A stretch of DNA of 64,000 nt from Curtobacterium sp. Leaf261 (GTDB lineage: Bacteria > Actinomycetota > Actinomycetes > Actinomycetales > Microbacteriaceae): the NCBI RefSeq assembly GCF_001422205.1, contig NZ_LMMJ01000007.1, positions 186,870 to 250,869 on the forward strand, read 5' to 3'. A model generated the notes under the pieces. It did no database searches, was not told the DNA's origin, and saw nothing but the letters and a program-made list of their open reading frames with translations. Below, in pieces: positions 28,674-37,713 of the stretch (its first letter is position 1; each line of letters opens with the position of its first letter). The position numbers and the translations under genes are program-made.

Positions 28674-29702
28674 TCAGTGGCACCCGCATGAGCGACGCAG
28701 CACGAGCTCGCCCCGGAAGAGCTCGTGGTGCGGCCGGCGGAGATCGCTCGACGTCGACCGACTGAGGACCCGCTCCACCGCGCTCTCGGCCATCCGCTCG
28801 ATCGGCTGGCGGTACGAGGTCAGCCCCGGCCAGGCGTACTCCCCTTCCCAGGTCCCGTCGAACGCCACGATCGCCACGTCGCCCGGGACGTCGATCCCAC
28901 GCTCATGGAACGCCCGCAGGACACCGACGGCCGTCCGGTCCGACGCGATGAAGAGCGCGGTCGGCCGATCGGGGTCCGCTGCGAGCCCAGTCCCGACCTC
29001 GTGGCCGCCGGGACGGGTGATCGCCGCGCCGAGGAACGGGCCGGCGGGCAGCCCTGCCGCGGCCATCGTCTCGCGCCAACCGACGTGCCGCGGTTCGTCG
29101 ACGTTCGGCTCGCCGATGAACGCGATCCGCTCGTGGCCGTGGTCCAGCAGGTGCTGCGTCGCGACGACGGCACCGTGCCGCAGGTCGGCGCCGAGGCTCG
29201 CGACACCGCTCACCGGGTTGACCGCGTTCAGCTCGATCCACGGCAGTCCCACTCCGTCGAGTGCGACACGGTCGAGTGGGGTGTCGCCCGGGAGCACCAG
29301 GACTCCGTCGACCTGCCGGGACGCGAACTCGTGGAACCGACCGAGGACGTCGTCCGGGTCGAGTGACGATGCCGTGGTGTAGAGCGCGTAGCCCCGCGCG
29401 CGGGCGGCGGCCTCGATGACGCTGGCGTACTCGCTGAAGAACGGGTTCGCGAAGATCGGGTCGGCGCCGTCCGGAACCACGAGGACCAGGGTCCTGGCGG
29501 ATCCGGACTTGAGCGCCCGCGCCGCCTGGTTCGGGCGGTACCCGAGCTCGGCGACCGCCTCCCGGACCCGTTGCGCCGTCGCTGCGGCCACCGGAGCGCC
29601 GCCGTTCAGCGTGTAGCTCACGACGGCATCGCTGACGCCCGCGAGCCGCGCGACGTCGCGCCGGGTCGCCTTGTGCGGCGGGGTGGGCATCGGCTGCGTC
29701 AC
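28674..29702 (-). CDS. LacI-family transcriptional regulator
   Basis: 342 residues from the GTG at 29702, chosen because GAGGAGGAG stands 7-8 bases upstream. N-terminal LacI headpiece (TRRDVARLAGVSDAVVSYTL, residues about 11-31, with hinge NQAARALKSG) and a periplasmic-binding-protein-like sensor domain, ending in ELVLRRSCGCH. It lies next to a Gfo/Idh/MocA dehydrogenase gene and a divergent sugar ABC operon, with near-palindromic TTTACTCGGGT sites in that divergent promoter. Repression of those genes is the natural inference. Confidence 0.93.
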   Translation of the reverse strand: MTQPMPTPPHKATRRDVARLAGVSDAVVSYTLNGGAPVAAATAQRVREAVAELGYRPNQAARALKSGSARTLVLVVPDGADPIFANPFFSEYASVIEAAARARGYALYTTASSLDPDDVLGRFHEFASRQVDGVLVLPGDTPLDRVALDGVGLPWIELNAVNPVSGVASLGADLRHGAVVATQHLLDHGHERIAFIGEPNVDEPRHVGWRETMAAAGLPAGPFLGAAITRPGGHEVGTGLAADPDRPTALFIASDRTAVGVLRAFHERGIDVPGDVAIVAFDGTWEGEYAWPGLTSYRQPIERMAESAVERVLSRSTSSDLRRPHHELFRGELVLRRSCGCH

Positions 29703-29728
29703 GGGTTGCTCCTCCTCGACTGCGTCCA

Positions 29729-29770
29729 CCCTACGGCGGGGCTGCGCAGCCCTACGGCGGGGCTGCGCAG
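29729..29770. repeat. 21-base direct tandem duplication
   Basis: CCCTACGGCGGGGCTGCGCAG occurs twice head-to-tail just upstream of the LacI-type start, probably within its promoter region. Confidence 0.9.
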
Positions 29771-29809
29771 CCCGGTCCCCACTGGCGCACCCGACCTGCC
29801 GGACTCGAG

Positions 29810-29827
29810 CCGTCCCTCCAGTCCGAC
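29810..29827 (-). repeat. Dispersed motif, single copy
   Basis: CCGTCCCTCCAGTCCGAC lies in the gap between the LacI-type gene and the dehydrogenase gene. A decayed second half (GCCGTCCGGTCCGTC) is at about 29873-29888. Confidence 0.75.
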
Positions 29828-29886
29828 CGTCGCCCCGTCGCCCCGCGCACCGGACCTGTCGGGCGCGGGGCGTGCCGTCCGGTCCG

Positions 29887-31131
29887 TCAGGCCTCGGCGC
29901 GCGATGCCTGCAGCGACTCGCCGACCGCCACCGGGGCGTCCCCGAAGTCGGGGATCGTCAGTCGGGCGCCGTCCTGCAGCGCGGACTCGTGCGCGACGAG
30001 GCCGGGCAGCGTGTACCGCGCGGCCTGCCAGGCGTTCACGGGCGGCAGCACGTGCCCCTCGACCGCACGGACGAAGTCGTCGACGAGGAACTGGTGGCTG
30101 CCCTCGTGGCCGTTCGGCGCGACAGCGAACTCCTCCGGCAGGCGACCGGACTCGGCGTCGTGGACCGGCGCGTGCCCGGAGACGAACGAGCTGCGGAGCG
30201 CCGGCGACACGTTCGCGAGCCGCGGGTCGTCCTCGTCCATGGTGTGCCGCGTCGCGATCTGGTTGGAGACGTCCTCGGCACCCTGCTTGTCCTGCCAGAT
30301 GCTCGTCGTCGCGAGCTGCTCGAAGCTGCCCTGCGTGCCGAACCAGCGGAAGCGGCTCTCGCGGAGGTGCGACGGGTAGCCGACACGGCGGAACTCGTTG
30401 ATGCGCATGGACCCGCCGCCGGCGAGCTCGAACAGTGCCGACGCGTTCGAGAAGTCGTTGTCGAACATGCTGACCTCGGTGTCGAACACCCCGTCCTGCT
30501 CCTGGTCGTGCACGCCGATGCAGCTGACGCTCACCGCGTGACCCGGGATCGCACCGAGCACGCCGCCGATCGCGTGGGTGGGGTACCACATGGGCGGGTA
30601 GCTGGCGGTGGACTTCCAGTCGTCGCCGCCGCTGTAGCGGTAGGCGTCGTAGAACCCGAGGTCCATGTCGTGCAGGTAGTCGCCCTCGGCGTAGATGATC
30701 CGGCCGAACGCGCCCTGCTCGAGCTTCTGGCGAGCGAACACCGTCGCGGGGTTGTACTGGCTCGTCTCGCCCATCATGTAGGTGAGCCCGGTCTCCTGCA
30801 CCGCCTCGATGATCGCGCCGATCTGCTCGCGCTCGACCGCCATCGGGACCGCGGAGTAGACGTGCTTGCCGGCGCGGAGGGCCTTGAGCACCAGCGGGCC
30901 GTGCGTCCAGCGCTGGGTGAAGATCGCGACGGCGTCGATGCGGTCGTCGGCGAGCATCGCGTCGAGGTCCGGGAACGTGCCGGCGAGGTCGAGGTCCGTG
31001 ACGAGCTGCTCGGCACGCCCCTCGATCACGTCCGTCGCGTAGACCGCGCTGATGCCGGGGTGGAGCTGGAACAGCGTTGCGAAGTGCGCGGAGAACTGGC
31101 CGGCGCCGACCATGCCGAGGGTGAAGCTCAT
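29887..31131 (-). CDS. Gfo/Idh/MocA-family sugar dehydrogenase
   Basis: 414 residues. N-terminal Rossmann fold (TLGMVGAGQFSAHFATLF, residues 4-21), IDAVAIFTQRWTHGPLVLKALRAGKHVYSAVPMA with the family's conserved Pro, and a C-terminal substrate domain (YPPMWYPTHAIGGVLG). NAD(P)-dependent oxidation of a sugar or inositol-like substrate is expected. The ATG at 31131 has AAGGAA upstream. It is divergent from the sugar ABC operon at 31345, so the imported sugar and this enzyme probably belong to one pathway; the substrate is unknown. Confidence 0.9.
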   Translation of the reverse strand: MSFTLGMVGAGQFSAHFATLFQLHPGISAVYATDVIEGRAEQLVTDLDLAGTFPDLDAMLADDRIDAVAIFTQRWTHGPLVLKALRAGKHVYSAVPMAVEREQIGAIIEAVQETGLTYMMGETSQYNPATVFARQKLEQGAFGRIIYAEGDYLHDMDLGFYDAYRYSGGDDWKSTASYPPMWYPTHAIGGVLGAIPGHAVSVSCIGVHDQEQDGVFDTEVSMFDNDFSNASALFELAGGGSMRINEFRRVGYPSHLRESRFRWFGTQGSFEQLATTSIWQDKQGAEDVSNQIATRHTMDEDDPRLANVSPALRSSFVSGHAPVHDAESGRLPEEFAVAPNGHEGSHQFLVDDFVRAVEGHVLPPVNAWQAARYTLPGLVAHESALQDGARLTIPDFGDAPVAVGESLQASRAEA

Positions 31132-31225
31132 GACGGGGATTCCTTCTGTGCGTCGTTGCGGTGGAGGGATGCGCCGTCGCGGTGAACGAGGCGCGCGCTG
31201 ATGAGGTCCAGCTTGCCAGGTTTCG

Positions 31226-31295
31226 TTTACTCGGGTCAACCGCGGTGGCATGTCGTCGGAAGAAGCCATTGCGGGCATGGGTTTACTCGGGTAAT
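31226..31295. promoter_or_regulatory. Two LacI-type operator candidates
   Basis: GTTTACTCGGGTCAAC (31225-31240) and GTTTACTCGGGTAAT (31281-31295) lie 56 bases apart between the divergent dehydrogenase and sugar-binding-protein genes. Both are near-palindromes around a central CG, the usual layout of LacI-family operators. The LacI-type regulator at 28674-29702 is the likely ligand-responsive repressor. Confidence 0.65.
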
Positions 31296-31344
31296 GTCCG
31301 GCGGCAGCGAGCACAGTGGCTCGCCCCACCACGGAGGTCCGACA

Positions 31345-32637
31345 ATGCCGTCACAGATCCGAACGACGCCGAACACCCGCTCCGCACGGCGCATCGTCGC
31401 CATCACCGCGGCGGCCATCGCCGTCGCCGCGACACTCACCTCGTGCAGCGCGTCGGGGTCGGCGTCCGGCACGACGACGCTCGAGTTCCAGACCGCGCAG
31501 TCGGCGGACTCCCCGCTGCTCGCGGCGCTCACCACCGCGACGAAGCAGTTCGAGAAGAAGAACCCGTCCATCAAGGTCGACCTGAAGACCGGCGGCAACG
31601 ACTACGAGTCGCAGATCAAGGTCCGACTCGCGGCGAACAACCCGCCGGACCTCTGGGCGACCCACGGCTGGTCCCTCGACCGGTACAGCTCGTTCCTCGC
31701 GCCCCTCCAGGACGAGTCGTGGGCGAAGCACTTCAACAAGGTGCTCGACCCCGCGATGAAGAACGACGAGGGTCAGTTCTTCGCACTGCCCGTCGACACC
31801 GCGGTGTCCGGGCTCATCGTGAACGAGACGGTGCTCCAGAAGGCCGGTGTCACGGCGGACTCCATCACCGACTGGGACTCCTTCATGACCGCCTCGGACA
31901 AGGTGGCGAAGAGCGGCGCCACCCCGCTGACCCTCGCCGGCTCGAAGGACGGTTCCGCCGGGAACGTCGTGGACTGGCTCGCGCCGGGCGCGTTCTCGGA
32001 CGCGCAGCTCGCGTCCTTCGGCAAGGGCGACTTCCAGAAGCCCGCCTACCAGAAGATCCTCGACGTGCTCGAGCAGTTCCGGACCAAGGGCTGGATCAAC
32101 CCGGACTACTCGTCCGCGACCGGTGACGACATGGCCAAGGCCCTGGCCGAGAACCGCGCCGCGTTCGCGCTGAGCAGCAACTCGCTCATCGCGCAGGCGC
32201 AGGAGTACGCCCCGGACGCCGACCTCCAGTTCGTCCCTGTCCCGGCGCTGAACGGCTCGAAGCCGTACCTGATCGGCGGCGAGAACACCGCGTTCGGAGC
32301 TGCTGCGAAGGGTGCGCACCTCACCGAGGCGAAGAAGTACCTGGCGTTCCTCGCGACCCCGGCGGTCGACGCGAAGCTCGCCGAGTCCACCGGCAGCCTC
32401 CCCGGCCTGACGAACGTCACTGCCGACCTCGGGTCGCTCGCGCCGAGCTACGAGCAGTGGGTCACCCCGAACGACGTGCCGCTCCGCCCGTACTTCGACC
32501 GGGTGTCGCTGCCGAACGGCATGTGGAACACCGTCGTCACGACCGCGGACAGCGTCGTCGCGGGACAGTCGTCGCCGTCGGCGAGCACGAGCAAGGTCGC
32601 GAGCGACTTCTCGACCCTCTACAAGAAGACCAAGTGA
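31345..32637 (+). CDS. Sugar ABC transporter substrate-binding lipoprotein
   Basis: 430 residues from the ATG at 31345, with GGAGG upstream. Signal peptide with lipobox LTSC (Cys near residue 33) after a hydrophobic AITAAAIAVAATLT stretch. The mature part has family-1 solute-binding features (TLEFQTAQSADSPLLAALTTAT, LAANNPPDLWATHGWSLDRY, YLIGGENTAFGAAAKG). It binds a sugar for the permeases encoded next. The mature protein is about 400 residues, normal for the family. Confidence 0.92.
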   Translation: MPSQIRTTPNTRSARRIVAITAAAIAVAATLTSCSASGSASGTTTLEFQTAQSADSPLLAALTTATKQFEKKNPSIKVDLKTGGNDYESQIKVRLAANNPPDLWATHGWSLDRYSSFLAPLQDESWAKHFNKVLDPAMKNDEGQFFALPVDTAVSGLIVNETVLQKAGVTADSITDWDSFMTASDKVAKSGATPLTLAGSKDGSAGNVVDWLAPGAFSDAQLASFGKGDFQKPAYQKILDVLEQFRTKGWINPDYSSATGDDMAKALAENRAAFALSSNSLIAQAQEYAPDADLQFVPVPALNGSKPYLIGGENTAFGAAAKGAHLTEAKKYLAFLATPAVDAKLAESTGSLPGLTNVTADLGSLAPSYEQWVTPNDVPLRPYFDRVSLPNGMWNTVVTTADSVVAGQSSPSASTSKVASDFSTLYKKTK

Positions 32638-32647
32638 CGTCGCCGGG

Positions 32648-32719
32648 TCGGCCTGCGGTGAGCAGGTCGGCCCGGAACGTGGATCGGCCCGCGGTGAGCA
32701 GGTCGATCCGGAACACAGC
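32648..32719. repeat. 36-base tandem duplication before the permease genes
   Basis: Two copies starting TCGGCCYGCGGTGAGCAGGT lie head-to-tail (32648-32683 and 32684-32719) with about five differences. They fill the space between the binding protein and the first permease, ending just before its ribosome-binding site. Confidence 0.85.
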
Positions 32720-32731
32720 CTGGAGGCCCGC

Positions 32732-33697
32732 ATGAGCTCTGCAACGACCGTCGCGCAAGCAGGATCCAACGCGACCGAACCGCCCGCCGGGCACCCGCCA
32801 CGGCGCACCGCCCCCCGCCGGTCGAGCCGCTTCCGCGGCGCGAGCGTCAACCTGCTCTACGTCCCGGCACTCGCGCTCTTCGCGGTGTTCACGATCTACC
32901 CGCTGATCAGTGGCGTCCGACTGTCCTTCACCGACTGGGACGGGTACACCCCGGTGTTCTCCTGGGTCGGCTGGGCCAACTACACGCGACTGTTCACCGA
33001 CGACACGTTCCGCTCGGTGCTCGTCACGACGTTCGTCTACGGGATCGGGAGCACCCTGATCCAGCAGGTGCTCGGCCTCGGGCTCGCACTGGCCCTCGAC
33101 AGCAAGCTCCGCGGACGGAGCGCCGCGAAGGCGATCATCTACCTGCCGGTGCTCGTCTCGCCGATCGTGATGGGTACGTTCTACTACCTGCTGTTCCAGT
33201 ACGACAACGGGACGCTCAACGACATCGTGGTCGCGTTCGGCGGCCAGCGGCACGCGTGGCTCAGCAGTGCAGCGAGCGGCGTCACGATCATCGTCATCGT
33301 GAACTCGATCCAGTTCGTCGGGACCTCGATGATCATCTACCTCGCCGGACTCCAGTCGATCTCGCCGGAGTACACCGAGGCGGCGATGCTCGACGGCGCG
33401 AATGCGTGGCAGCGGTTCTGGGCGGTGACGCTCCCGCTCCTGCAGCCGGCCTTCGCGACGAGCATCATCCTCAACCTGATCGGCGGGCTCAAGCTCTTCG
33501 ACGTCATCCAGGTCCTGACCGGCGGCGGCCCGGGGACTGCGACGAGCTCGGTGTCGACGCTCATCGGCACCACCTACTTCGCGAACCAGGCCGCCGGGTA
33601 CTCCTCCGCGATGGGCGTGGCGCTCTTCGTGATCATCGCGATCCTCACCGTCGTGGCGAACGCCGCACTCAACCGCCGTCGTCTGGAGCAGTCATGA
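32732..33697 (+). CDS. Carbohydrate ABC transporter permease, MalF type
   Basis: 321 residues. About 37 residues of cytoplasmic Pro/Arg-rich tail, then six membrane segments (first: VPALALFAVFTIYPLISGV) and the EAA loop PEYTEAAMLDGANAWQRFWA (about residues 210-229). CTGGAGGCCCGC directly before the ATG supplies the Shine-Dalgarno site and resembles the dispersed motif. Partner permease overlaps by 4 bases; no ATPase gene follows. Confidence 0.93.
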   Translation: MSSATTVAQAGSNATEPPAGHPPRRTAPRRSSRFRGASVNLLYVPALALFAVFTIYPLISGVRLSFTDWDGYTPVFSWVGWANYTRLFTDDTFRSVLVTTFVYGIGSTLIQQVLGLGLALALDSKLRGRSAAKAIIYLPVLVSPIVMGTFYYLLFQYDNGTLNDIVVAFGGQRHAWLSSAASGVTIIVIVNSIQFVGTSMIIYLAGLQSISPEYTEAAMLDGANAWQRFWAVTLPLLQPAFATSIILNLIGGLKLFDVIQVLTGGGPGTATSSVSTLIGTTYFANQAAGYSSAMGVALFVIIAILTVVANAALNRRRLEQS

Positions 33698-34605
33698 GCG
33701 CCGAAGCCCCCGTCCGCCGTCGTACCACGGCACCCACGCCGACCCGATCATCGCCGACCGGGTCCGCCGGAACCCCGCCCCGCTCCACGGCCTGGCTCCC
33801 GAACTCGCTCATCAGCGTGTTCGTGCTCGTCGTCGTGGTCCTGCAGCTCCTGCCGTTCTACGTCGCGCTCACCACGTCCCTCAAGCGCAAGACGGACCTC
33901 AGCCCGCAGTTCTCGTTCCCGATCTCGAACCTGACGCTCGACAACTTCCTGCAGGCCGTCTCGCAGGGCGGGATCTTCCGCGCCATGCTCAACAGCGTGC
34001 TCGTGGCGGGCGTCTCGACGCTGCTCGTGTGCTTGCTCGGGGCCCTCGCCGCCTACCCGCTGGCCCGACGCCGCACGAGCCTCAACAAGGCGGTGTTGAG
34101 CCTCAACGTCGGGCTGATGATGGTGCCGGCGCTGAGCATCCTCGTCCCGCTCTACTCGCTGCTGTCGAAGATGCACGCCCTGAACACGTACTGGGGCATC
34201 ATCCTCGTGATGGTGACCACCGGGCTGCCGCTGGCGATCTTCCTGTACAGCTCGTTCATGCAGACCCTCCCCGCGTCGGTCGAGGAGGCTGCCCGCATCG
34301 ACGGCGCGAACCTGTTCCAGTCGCTGTTCTACGTCGTCATCCCGATGCTCAAGCCGGTCACGGCGACGGTCGGGATCATCACCGGCGTCGGGGTCTGGAA
34401 CGAGTACGCGCTGTCCGGGTACATCCTGACGACACCGGAGACCCGGACGATCGCCCCGGCCATCGCGTCGTTCTTCTCGATCCAGTCGAGCAACCTGCCG
34501 ACCGCGGCAGCCGCTGCGCTCATCGCGGTGATCCCGATCGTGGTCGCGTACCTCTTCCTGCAGAAGTACTTCGTGAAGGGGCTGGTCGGCGCCGAGAAGG
34601 GCTGA
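33694..34605 (+). CDS. Carbohydrate ABC transporter permease, MalG type
   Basis: 303 residues from the ATG at 33694, overlapping the previous gene by ATGA. An N-terminal Thr/Pro-rich tail of about 32 residues precedes the first membrane helix (ISVFVLVVVVLQLLPFYVAL). The EAA loop is ASVEEAARIDGANLFQSLFY (about residues 198-217), typical of ABC sugar importers. Last gene of the operon; the ATPase must come from another locus. Confidence 0.93.
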   Translation: MSAEAPVRRRTTAPTPTRSSPTGSAGTPPRSTAWLPNSLISVFVLVVVVLQLLPFYVALTTSLKRKTDLSPQFSFPISNLTLDNFLQAVSQGGIFRAMLNSVLVAGVSTLLVCLLGALAAYPLARRRTSLNKAVLSLNVGLMMVPALSILVPLYSLLSKMHALNTYWGIILVMVTTGLPLAIFLYSSFMQTLPASVEEAARIDGANLFQSLFYVVIPMLKPVTATVGIITGVGVWNEYALSGYILTTPETRTIAPAIASFFSIQSSNLPTAAAAALIAVIPIVVAYLFLQKYFVKGLVGAEKG

Positions 34606-34778
34606 GAGCGTCTCGACCCTCAGCACCTCCGCATCCGTCATCGAGAGGACCCCCGGCTCGGCGCAGTACGTTCTGACTACGCGCATCGCAGATGCACCCG
34701 TTCGGTCAGGACCCCTGCAGTGTGCTCAACGCGAATCCTCAGCCTGGGGGTCGAATCGGCCCGTAGTCTGAGAGAACG

Positions 34779-34794
34779 CGGATGTTCGCATCCG
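34779..34794 (+). promoter_or_regulatory. UUCG-capped hairpin in the yccA leader
   Basis: CGGATG-TTCG-CATCCG forms a 6-base-pair stem with a stable UUCG tetraloop in the likely 5' leader of the BI-1/YccA gene, about 60 bases before its ATG. A possible -10 box TAGTCT is at 34764-34769. The role is unknown; it could be an mRNA stabiliser or attenuator. Confidence 0.5.
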
Positions 34795-34855
34795 TCAGGT
34801 CCGCTCGGCAGCTGCCGACGCGGACTCCAAGCAGCAGAGGAATCCTGAGGACCCC

Positions 34856-35776
34856 ATGGCCTTCAAGCCCGGTTTCGACCAGTCGCCCGCCTTCAACGAC
34901 GCGGGACGCAACGCCTTCAACGGGTCGCTGAACGGCGCCCCGTACGGCCAGCAGCCCGCGGCAGGGCAGCAGTACGGCGGCCAGCAGTACGGCCAGCCCG
35001 CTGGTCAGCAGCAGTACGGCCAGCCGTACGGCTCGCAGCCGCTCTCGCCCGAGCAGCTCCAGAACATGTACGACCGTCCGGCAGCGGGTCCGGTCGAGAC
35101 CGAGCGCATGACGTACGAGGACACGATCGTCAAGACGCTCGTCGCCTTCGGCGTGCTGCTCGTCGGTGCCGTCATCGCGTGGAACATCCCGATGCTCGCC
35201 ATCGTCGGCGGCGTCGTCGGGTTCATCCTGGCGCTCGTCAACACCTTCAAGAAGAAGCCCTCGCCGGCGCTCGTGCTGCTCTACGCGGGCATGGAGGGGC
35301 TGTTCGTCGGTGGCATCTCGGCCATCTTCAACGCGATGCCGAACCTCGACGGCATCGTCGGCCAGGCCGTGTTCGGCACGCTCGGCGTCTTCGGTGTCAC
35401 GCTCGTGCTGTTCCTGTCCGGCAAGGTCCGTGCCAGTGCTAAGGCGACCAAGATCTTCCTCATCGCGATGGTCGGCTACCTGGCCTTCTCCCTTGTCAAC
35501 CTCGTCCTTTCGTGGACTGGTGTCACGCAGGGCGCGTACGGCCTTCGCAGCATCGAAATCATCCCGGGTGTTCCCCTCGGCGTGATCATCGGCATCCTCG
35601 TCGTGATCATGGCGGCGTACTCGCTGGTCCTCGACTTCGACCAGATCAAGACCGGCGTCCAGCGCGGTGCTCCTCGCATCTACGCCTGGACCGCAGCCTT
35701 CGGTCTCATCGTGACGCTCGTGTGGCTGTACCTCGAGATCCTCCGCCTCCTGGCGATCCTCCGCGGCAACGACTGA
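34856..35776 (+). CDS. Bax inhibitor-1 / YccA-family membrane protein
   Basis: 306 residues. The first 80 are hydrophilic and rich in Gln, Tyr and Gly with repeated QQYGQP units; then come seven hydrophobic segments (first ETERMTYEDTIVKTLVAFGVLLVGAVI region; last AFGLIVTLVWLYLEILRLLAIL). The BI-1/YccA family includes proton-sensitive calcium leak channels and YccA, an FtsH modulator. The QYGQP tail is unusual and echoes the DUF4190 protein at 56101-56697. GAGGA precedes the ATG. Confidence 0.9.
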   Translation: MAFKPGFDQSPAFNDAGRNAFNGSLNGAPYGQQPAAGQQYGGQQYGQPAGQQQYGQPYGSQPLSPEQLQNMYDRPAAGPVETERMTYEDTIVKTLVAFGVLLVGAVIAWNIPMLAIVGGVVGFILALVNTFKKKPSPALVLLYAGMEGLFVGGISAIFNAMPNLDGIVGQAVFGTLGVFGVTLVLFLSGKVRASAKATKIFLIAMVGYLAFSLVNLVLSWTGVTQGAYGLRSIEIIPGVPLGVIIGILVVIMAAYSLVLDFDQIKTGVQRGAPRIYAWTAAFGLIVTLVWLYLEILRLLAILRGND

Positions 35777-35802
35777 CCAGTCGTCCCGCAGCATGAACCA
35801 GG

Positions 35803-35830
35803 CCCCGCCGACGCGTCCCCGTCGGCGGGG
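35803..35830 (+). terminator. Rho-independent terminator
   Basis: CCCCGCCGAC, an 8-base loop, GTCGGCGGGG, then TCTCTTGCTG: a perfect 10-base-pair stem with a T-rich tail 26 bases after the yccA-like stop. Confidence 0.9.
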
Positions 35831-35871
35831 TCTCTTGCTGTGCAGCTATCCTGTGCGGCCAGCTCGCAAGG

Positions 35872-35929
35872 CACCGCCGTCCGCACAGAACACCGCCCCC
35901 GAGGACGGTGTCGCGTCCGCAGAGCGGTG
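35872..35929. repeat. Nested hairpin, decayed copy
   Basis: Outer arms CACCGC / GCGGTG and inner arms ACACCG / CGGTGT match the pattern of the nested-hairpin family but with long unpaired gaps. Confidence 0.6.
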
Positions 35930-35936
35930 TCCTGCA

Positions 35937-35954
35937 GTCCGGCCTGGAGGCACG
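35937..35954 (+). repeat. Dispersed motif, single copy
   Basis: GTCCGGCCTGGAGGCACG, with only a short remnant of an opposite arm (CGCCAGTCCGG) 10 bases downstream. Confidence 0.7.
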
Positions 35955-35987
35955 CCCCACGTCCGCCAGTCCGGTCCCCTGCGCAAG

Positions 35988-36047
35988 ACACCAGGAAGGC
36001 CGCATCTCGCAGGGGAATGTCCCTGCGAGATGCGGCCTTGTTGGTGT
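35988..36047. repeat. Nested hairpin, CGCAGGG subfamily (strongest copy)
   Basis: AAGGCCGCATCTCGCAGGG (35996-36014) pairs perfectly over 19 bases with 36021-36039 across a 6-base loop; outer arms ACACCA / TGGTGT add six more pairs. It sits 86 bases from the guaA stop and can terminate or protect either convergent message. Confidence 0.9.
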
Positions 36048-36132
36048 TCAGCGGGGTCAGCTTCCGGCGCCGTGCTCGCAAGCTCGCCCGGAGTGACTCC
36101 GCGCAACGCTTCGCGTTGCCCCTAGCGGAGAG

Positions 36133-37713
36133 TCACTCCCACTCGATCGTTCCCGGCGGCTTGCTCGTGACGTCGAGCACGACCCGGTTGACGTCCTTGA
36201 CCTCGTTCGTGATCCGGTTCGAGATCTTCGCGAGCACGTCGTACGGCACCCGGGTCCAGTCGGCCGTCATGGCGTCCTCGGAGCTCACCGGGCGCAGCAC
36301 GATCGGGTGCCCGTAGGTCCGCCCGTCACCCTGCACGCCCACGGAACGCACGTCCGCGAGGAGCACCACCGGGCACTGCCAGATCTCCTGGTCGAGCCCG
36401 GCCGCGGTGAGTTCCTGGCGCACGATGGCGTCGGCCGAGCGGAGCAGGTCGAGGCGGTCCTTCGTGACCTCGCCGACGATGCGGATGCCGAGTCCGGGCC
36501 CGGGGAACGGCTGGCGTCCGACGATGACCTCGGGCAGCCCGAGCTCACGGCCGACGGCGCGGACCTCGTCCTTGAACAGCGCCCGGAGCGGCTCGACGAG
36601 CTCGAACTGCATGTCCTCGGGGAGCCCGCCGACGTTGTGGTGGCTCTTGATGTTCGCGGTGCCGGCCCCGCCGCCGGACTCGACGACGTCCGGGTAGAGG
36701 GTGCCCTGCACGAGGAACTTCACAGCACCCTCGTCGGAGGACGCCTGGGCCTCGAGCACGAGCGCCTCGGCGGCGGCCTCGAACGTCCGGATGAACTCGC
36801 GCCCGATGATCTTGCGCTTCTGCTCGGGGTCGCTCACCCCGGCGAGGGCGTCGAGGAACTGCTGCTCGGCGTCGATCGTGATGAGGCGGACACCGGTCGA
36901 GGCGACGTAGTCTTCTTCCACCTGCTTGCGCTCATCCGCCCGGAGCAGCCCGTGGTCGACGAAGATGCACGTCAGCTGGTCGCCGACGGCCTTCTGCACG
37001 ATGGCGGCGGCGACGGCGGAGTCGACCCCGCCGGACAGCCCGCAGATGACGCGCGACGAGCCGACCTGGGCCTGGATGCGGGCGACCTGCTCCGCGATGA
37101 CGCTGTCGGAGTTCCAGTCACCGGGGAGACCCGCGGCCTTGTGCAGGAAGTTCTCGATGACCCGCTGGCCCTCAGCGGAGTGCTTGACCTCGGGGTGCCA
37201 CTGCACGCCGTACAGCTTGCGCTCGTCGGACGAGAACGCGGCGACCGGTGTGGAGGAGCTCGATGCGAGGACGTCGAAGCCCTCCGGCGCACGGCTCACG
37301 GAGTCGCCATGCGACATCCACGTGGTCTGTGACGACGGCTGACCGCCGAGCAGTGTGCTGTCGGTGCCGGACACGGTCACGTCGGTGGCGCCGTACTCGC
37401 GGAGGCCGGTGTTCGCGACCTCGCCGCCGAGCGACTTCGCCATCACCTGGAACCCGTAGCAGATGCCGAGCACCGGGACGCCGAGCTCGAGGATGCCGCC
37501 GTCGAGCTCCGGCGAGCCGGTCTCGTAGACGCTGGACGGGCCTCCAGACAGGACGATCGCCGCCGGGTCCTTCTCCTGGATCTCGGCCGCGGTGATCGTG
37601 TGCGGCACGATCTCGCTGTACACGTTCGCCTCGCGCACGCGGCGCGCGATGAGCTGGGCGTACTGCGCGCCGAAGTCGACGACGAGGACGGGACGCTGGT
37701 CGGTCTCGCTCAC
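36133..37713 (-). CDS. guaA: GMP synthase (glutamine-hydrolysing)
   Basis: Amidates XMP to GMP using glutamine and ATP. 526 residues. Class-I amidotransferase domain: [11 protein letters not shown], nucleophile Cys in [10 protein letters not shown], His-Glu in GVQWHPEV. The ATP pyrophosphatase domain follows with [18 protein letters not shown], and a C-terminal dimerisation domain ends in [19 protein letters not shown] start at 37713, overlapping DUF3817 by 4 bases. Confidence 0.98.
   Translation of the reverse strand: MSETDQRPVLVVDFGAQYAQLIARRVREANVYSEIVPHTITAAEIQEKDPAAIVLSGGPSSVYETGSPELDGGILELGVPVLGICYGFQVMAKSLGGEVANTGLREYGATDVTVSGTDSTLLGGQPSSQTTWMSHGDSVSRAPEGFDVLASSSSTPVAAFSSDERKLYGVQWHPEVKHSAEGQRVIENFLHKAAGLPGDWNSDSVIAEQVARIQAQVGSSRVICGLSGGVDSAVAAAIVQKAVGDQLTCIFVDHGLLRADERKQVEEDYVASTGVRLITIDAEQQFLDALAGVSDPEQKRKIIGREFIRTFEAAAEALVLEAQASSDEGAVKFLVQGTLYPDVVESGGGAGTANIKSHHNVGGLPEDMQFELVEPLRALFKDEVRAVGRELGLPEVIVGRQPFPGPGLGIRIVGEVTKDRLDLLRSADAIVRQELTAAGLDQEIWQCPVVLLADVRSVGVQGDGRTYGHPIVLRPVSSEDAMTADWTRVPYDVLAKISNRITNEVKDVNRVVLDVTSKPPGTIEWE

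Larger units (their letters stand above)
35777..36132. other. Convergent 3' region between yccA-like gene and guaA
   Basis: No gene. It holds in order a terminator (35803-35830), a weak nested hairpin (35872-35929), one dispersed motif (35937-35954) and a strong nested hairpin (35988-36047), ending at guaA. It is the densest pile of palindromes in the window. Confidence 0.8.

Noticed and set aside
31132-31344. N-terminal extensions of the dehydrogenase and of the binding protein
   Set aside because: The region contains operator-like sites, and both genes have good ribosome-binding sites at the shorter starts; the longer binding-protein start would bury its signal peptide.
34606-34855. Riboswitch upstream of the BI-1/YccA-like gene
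   Set aside because: Only one small UUCG hairpin is visible; no known riboswitch core could be recognised by eye.
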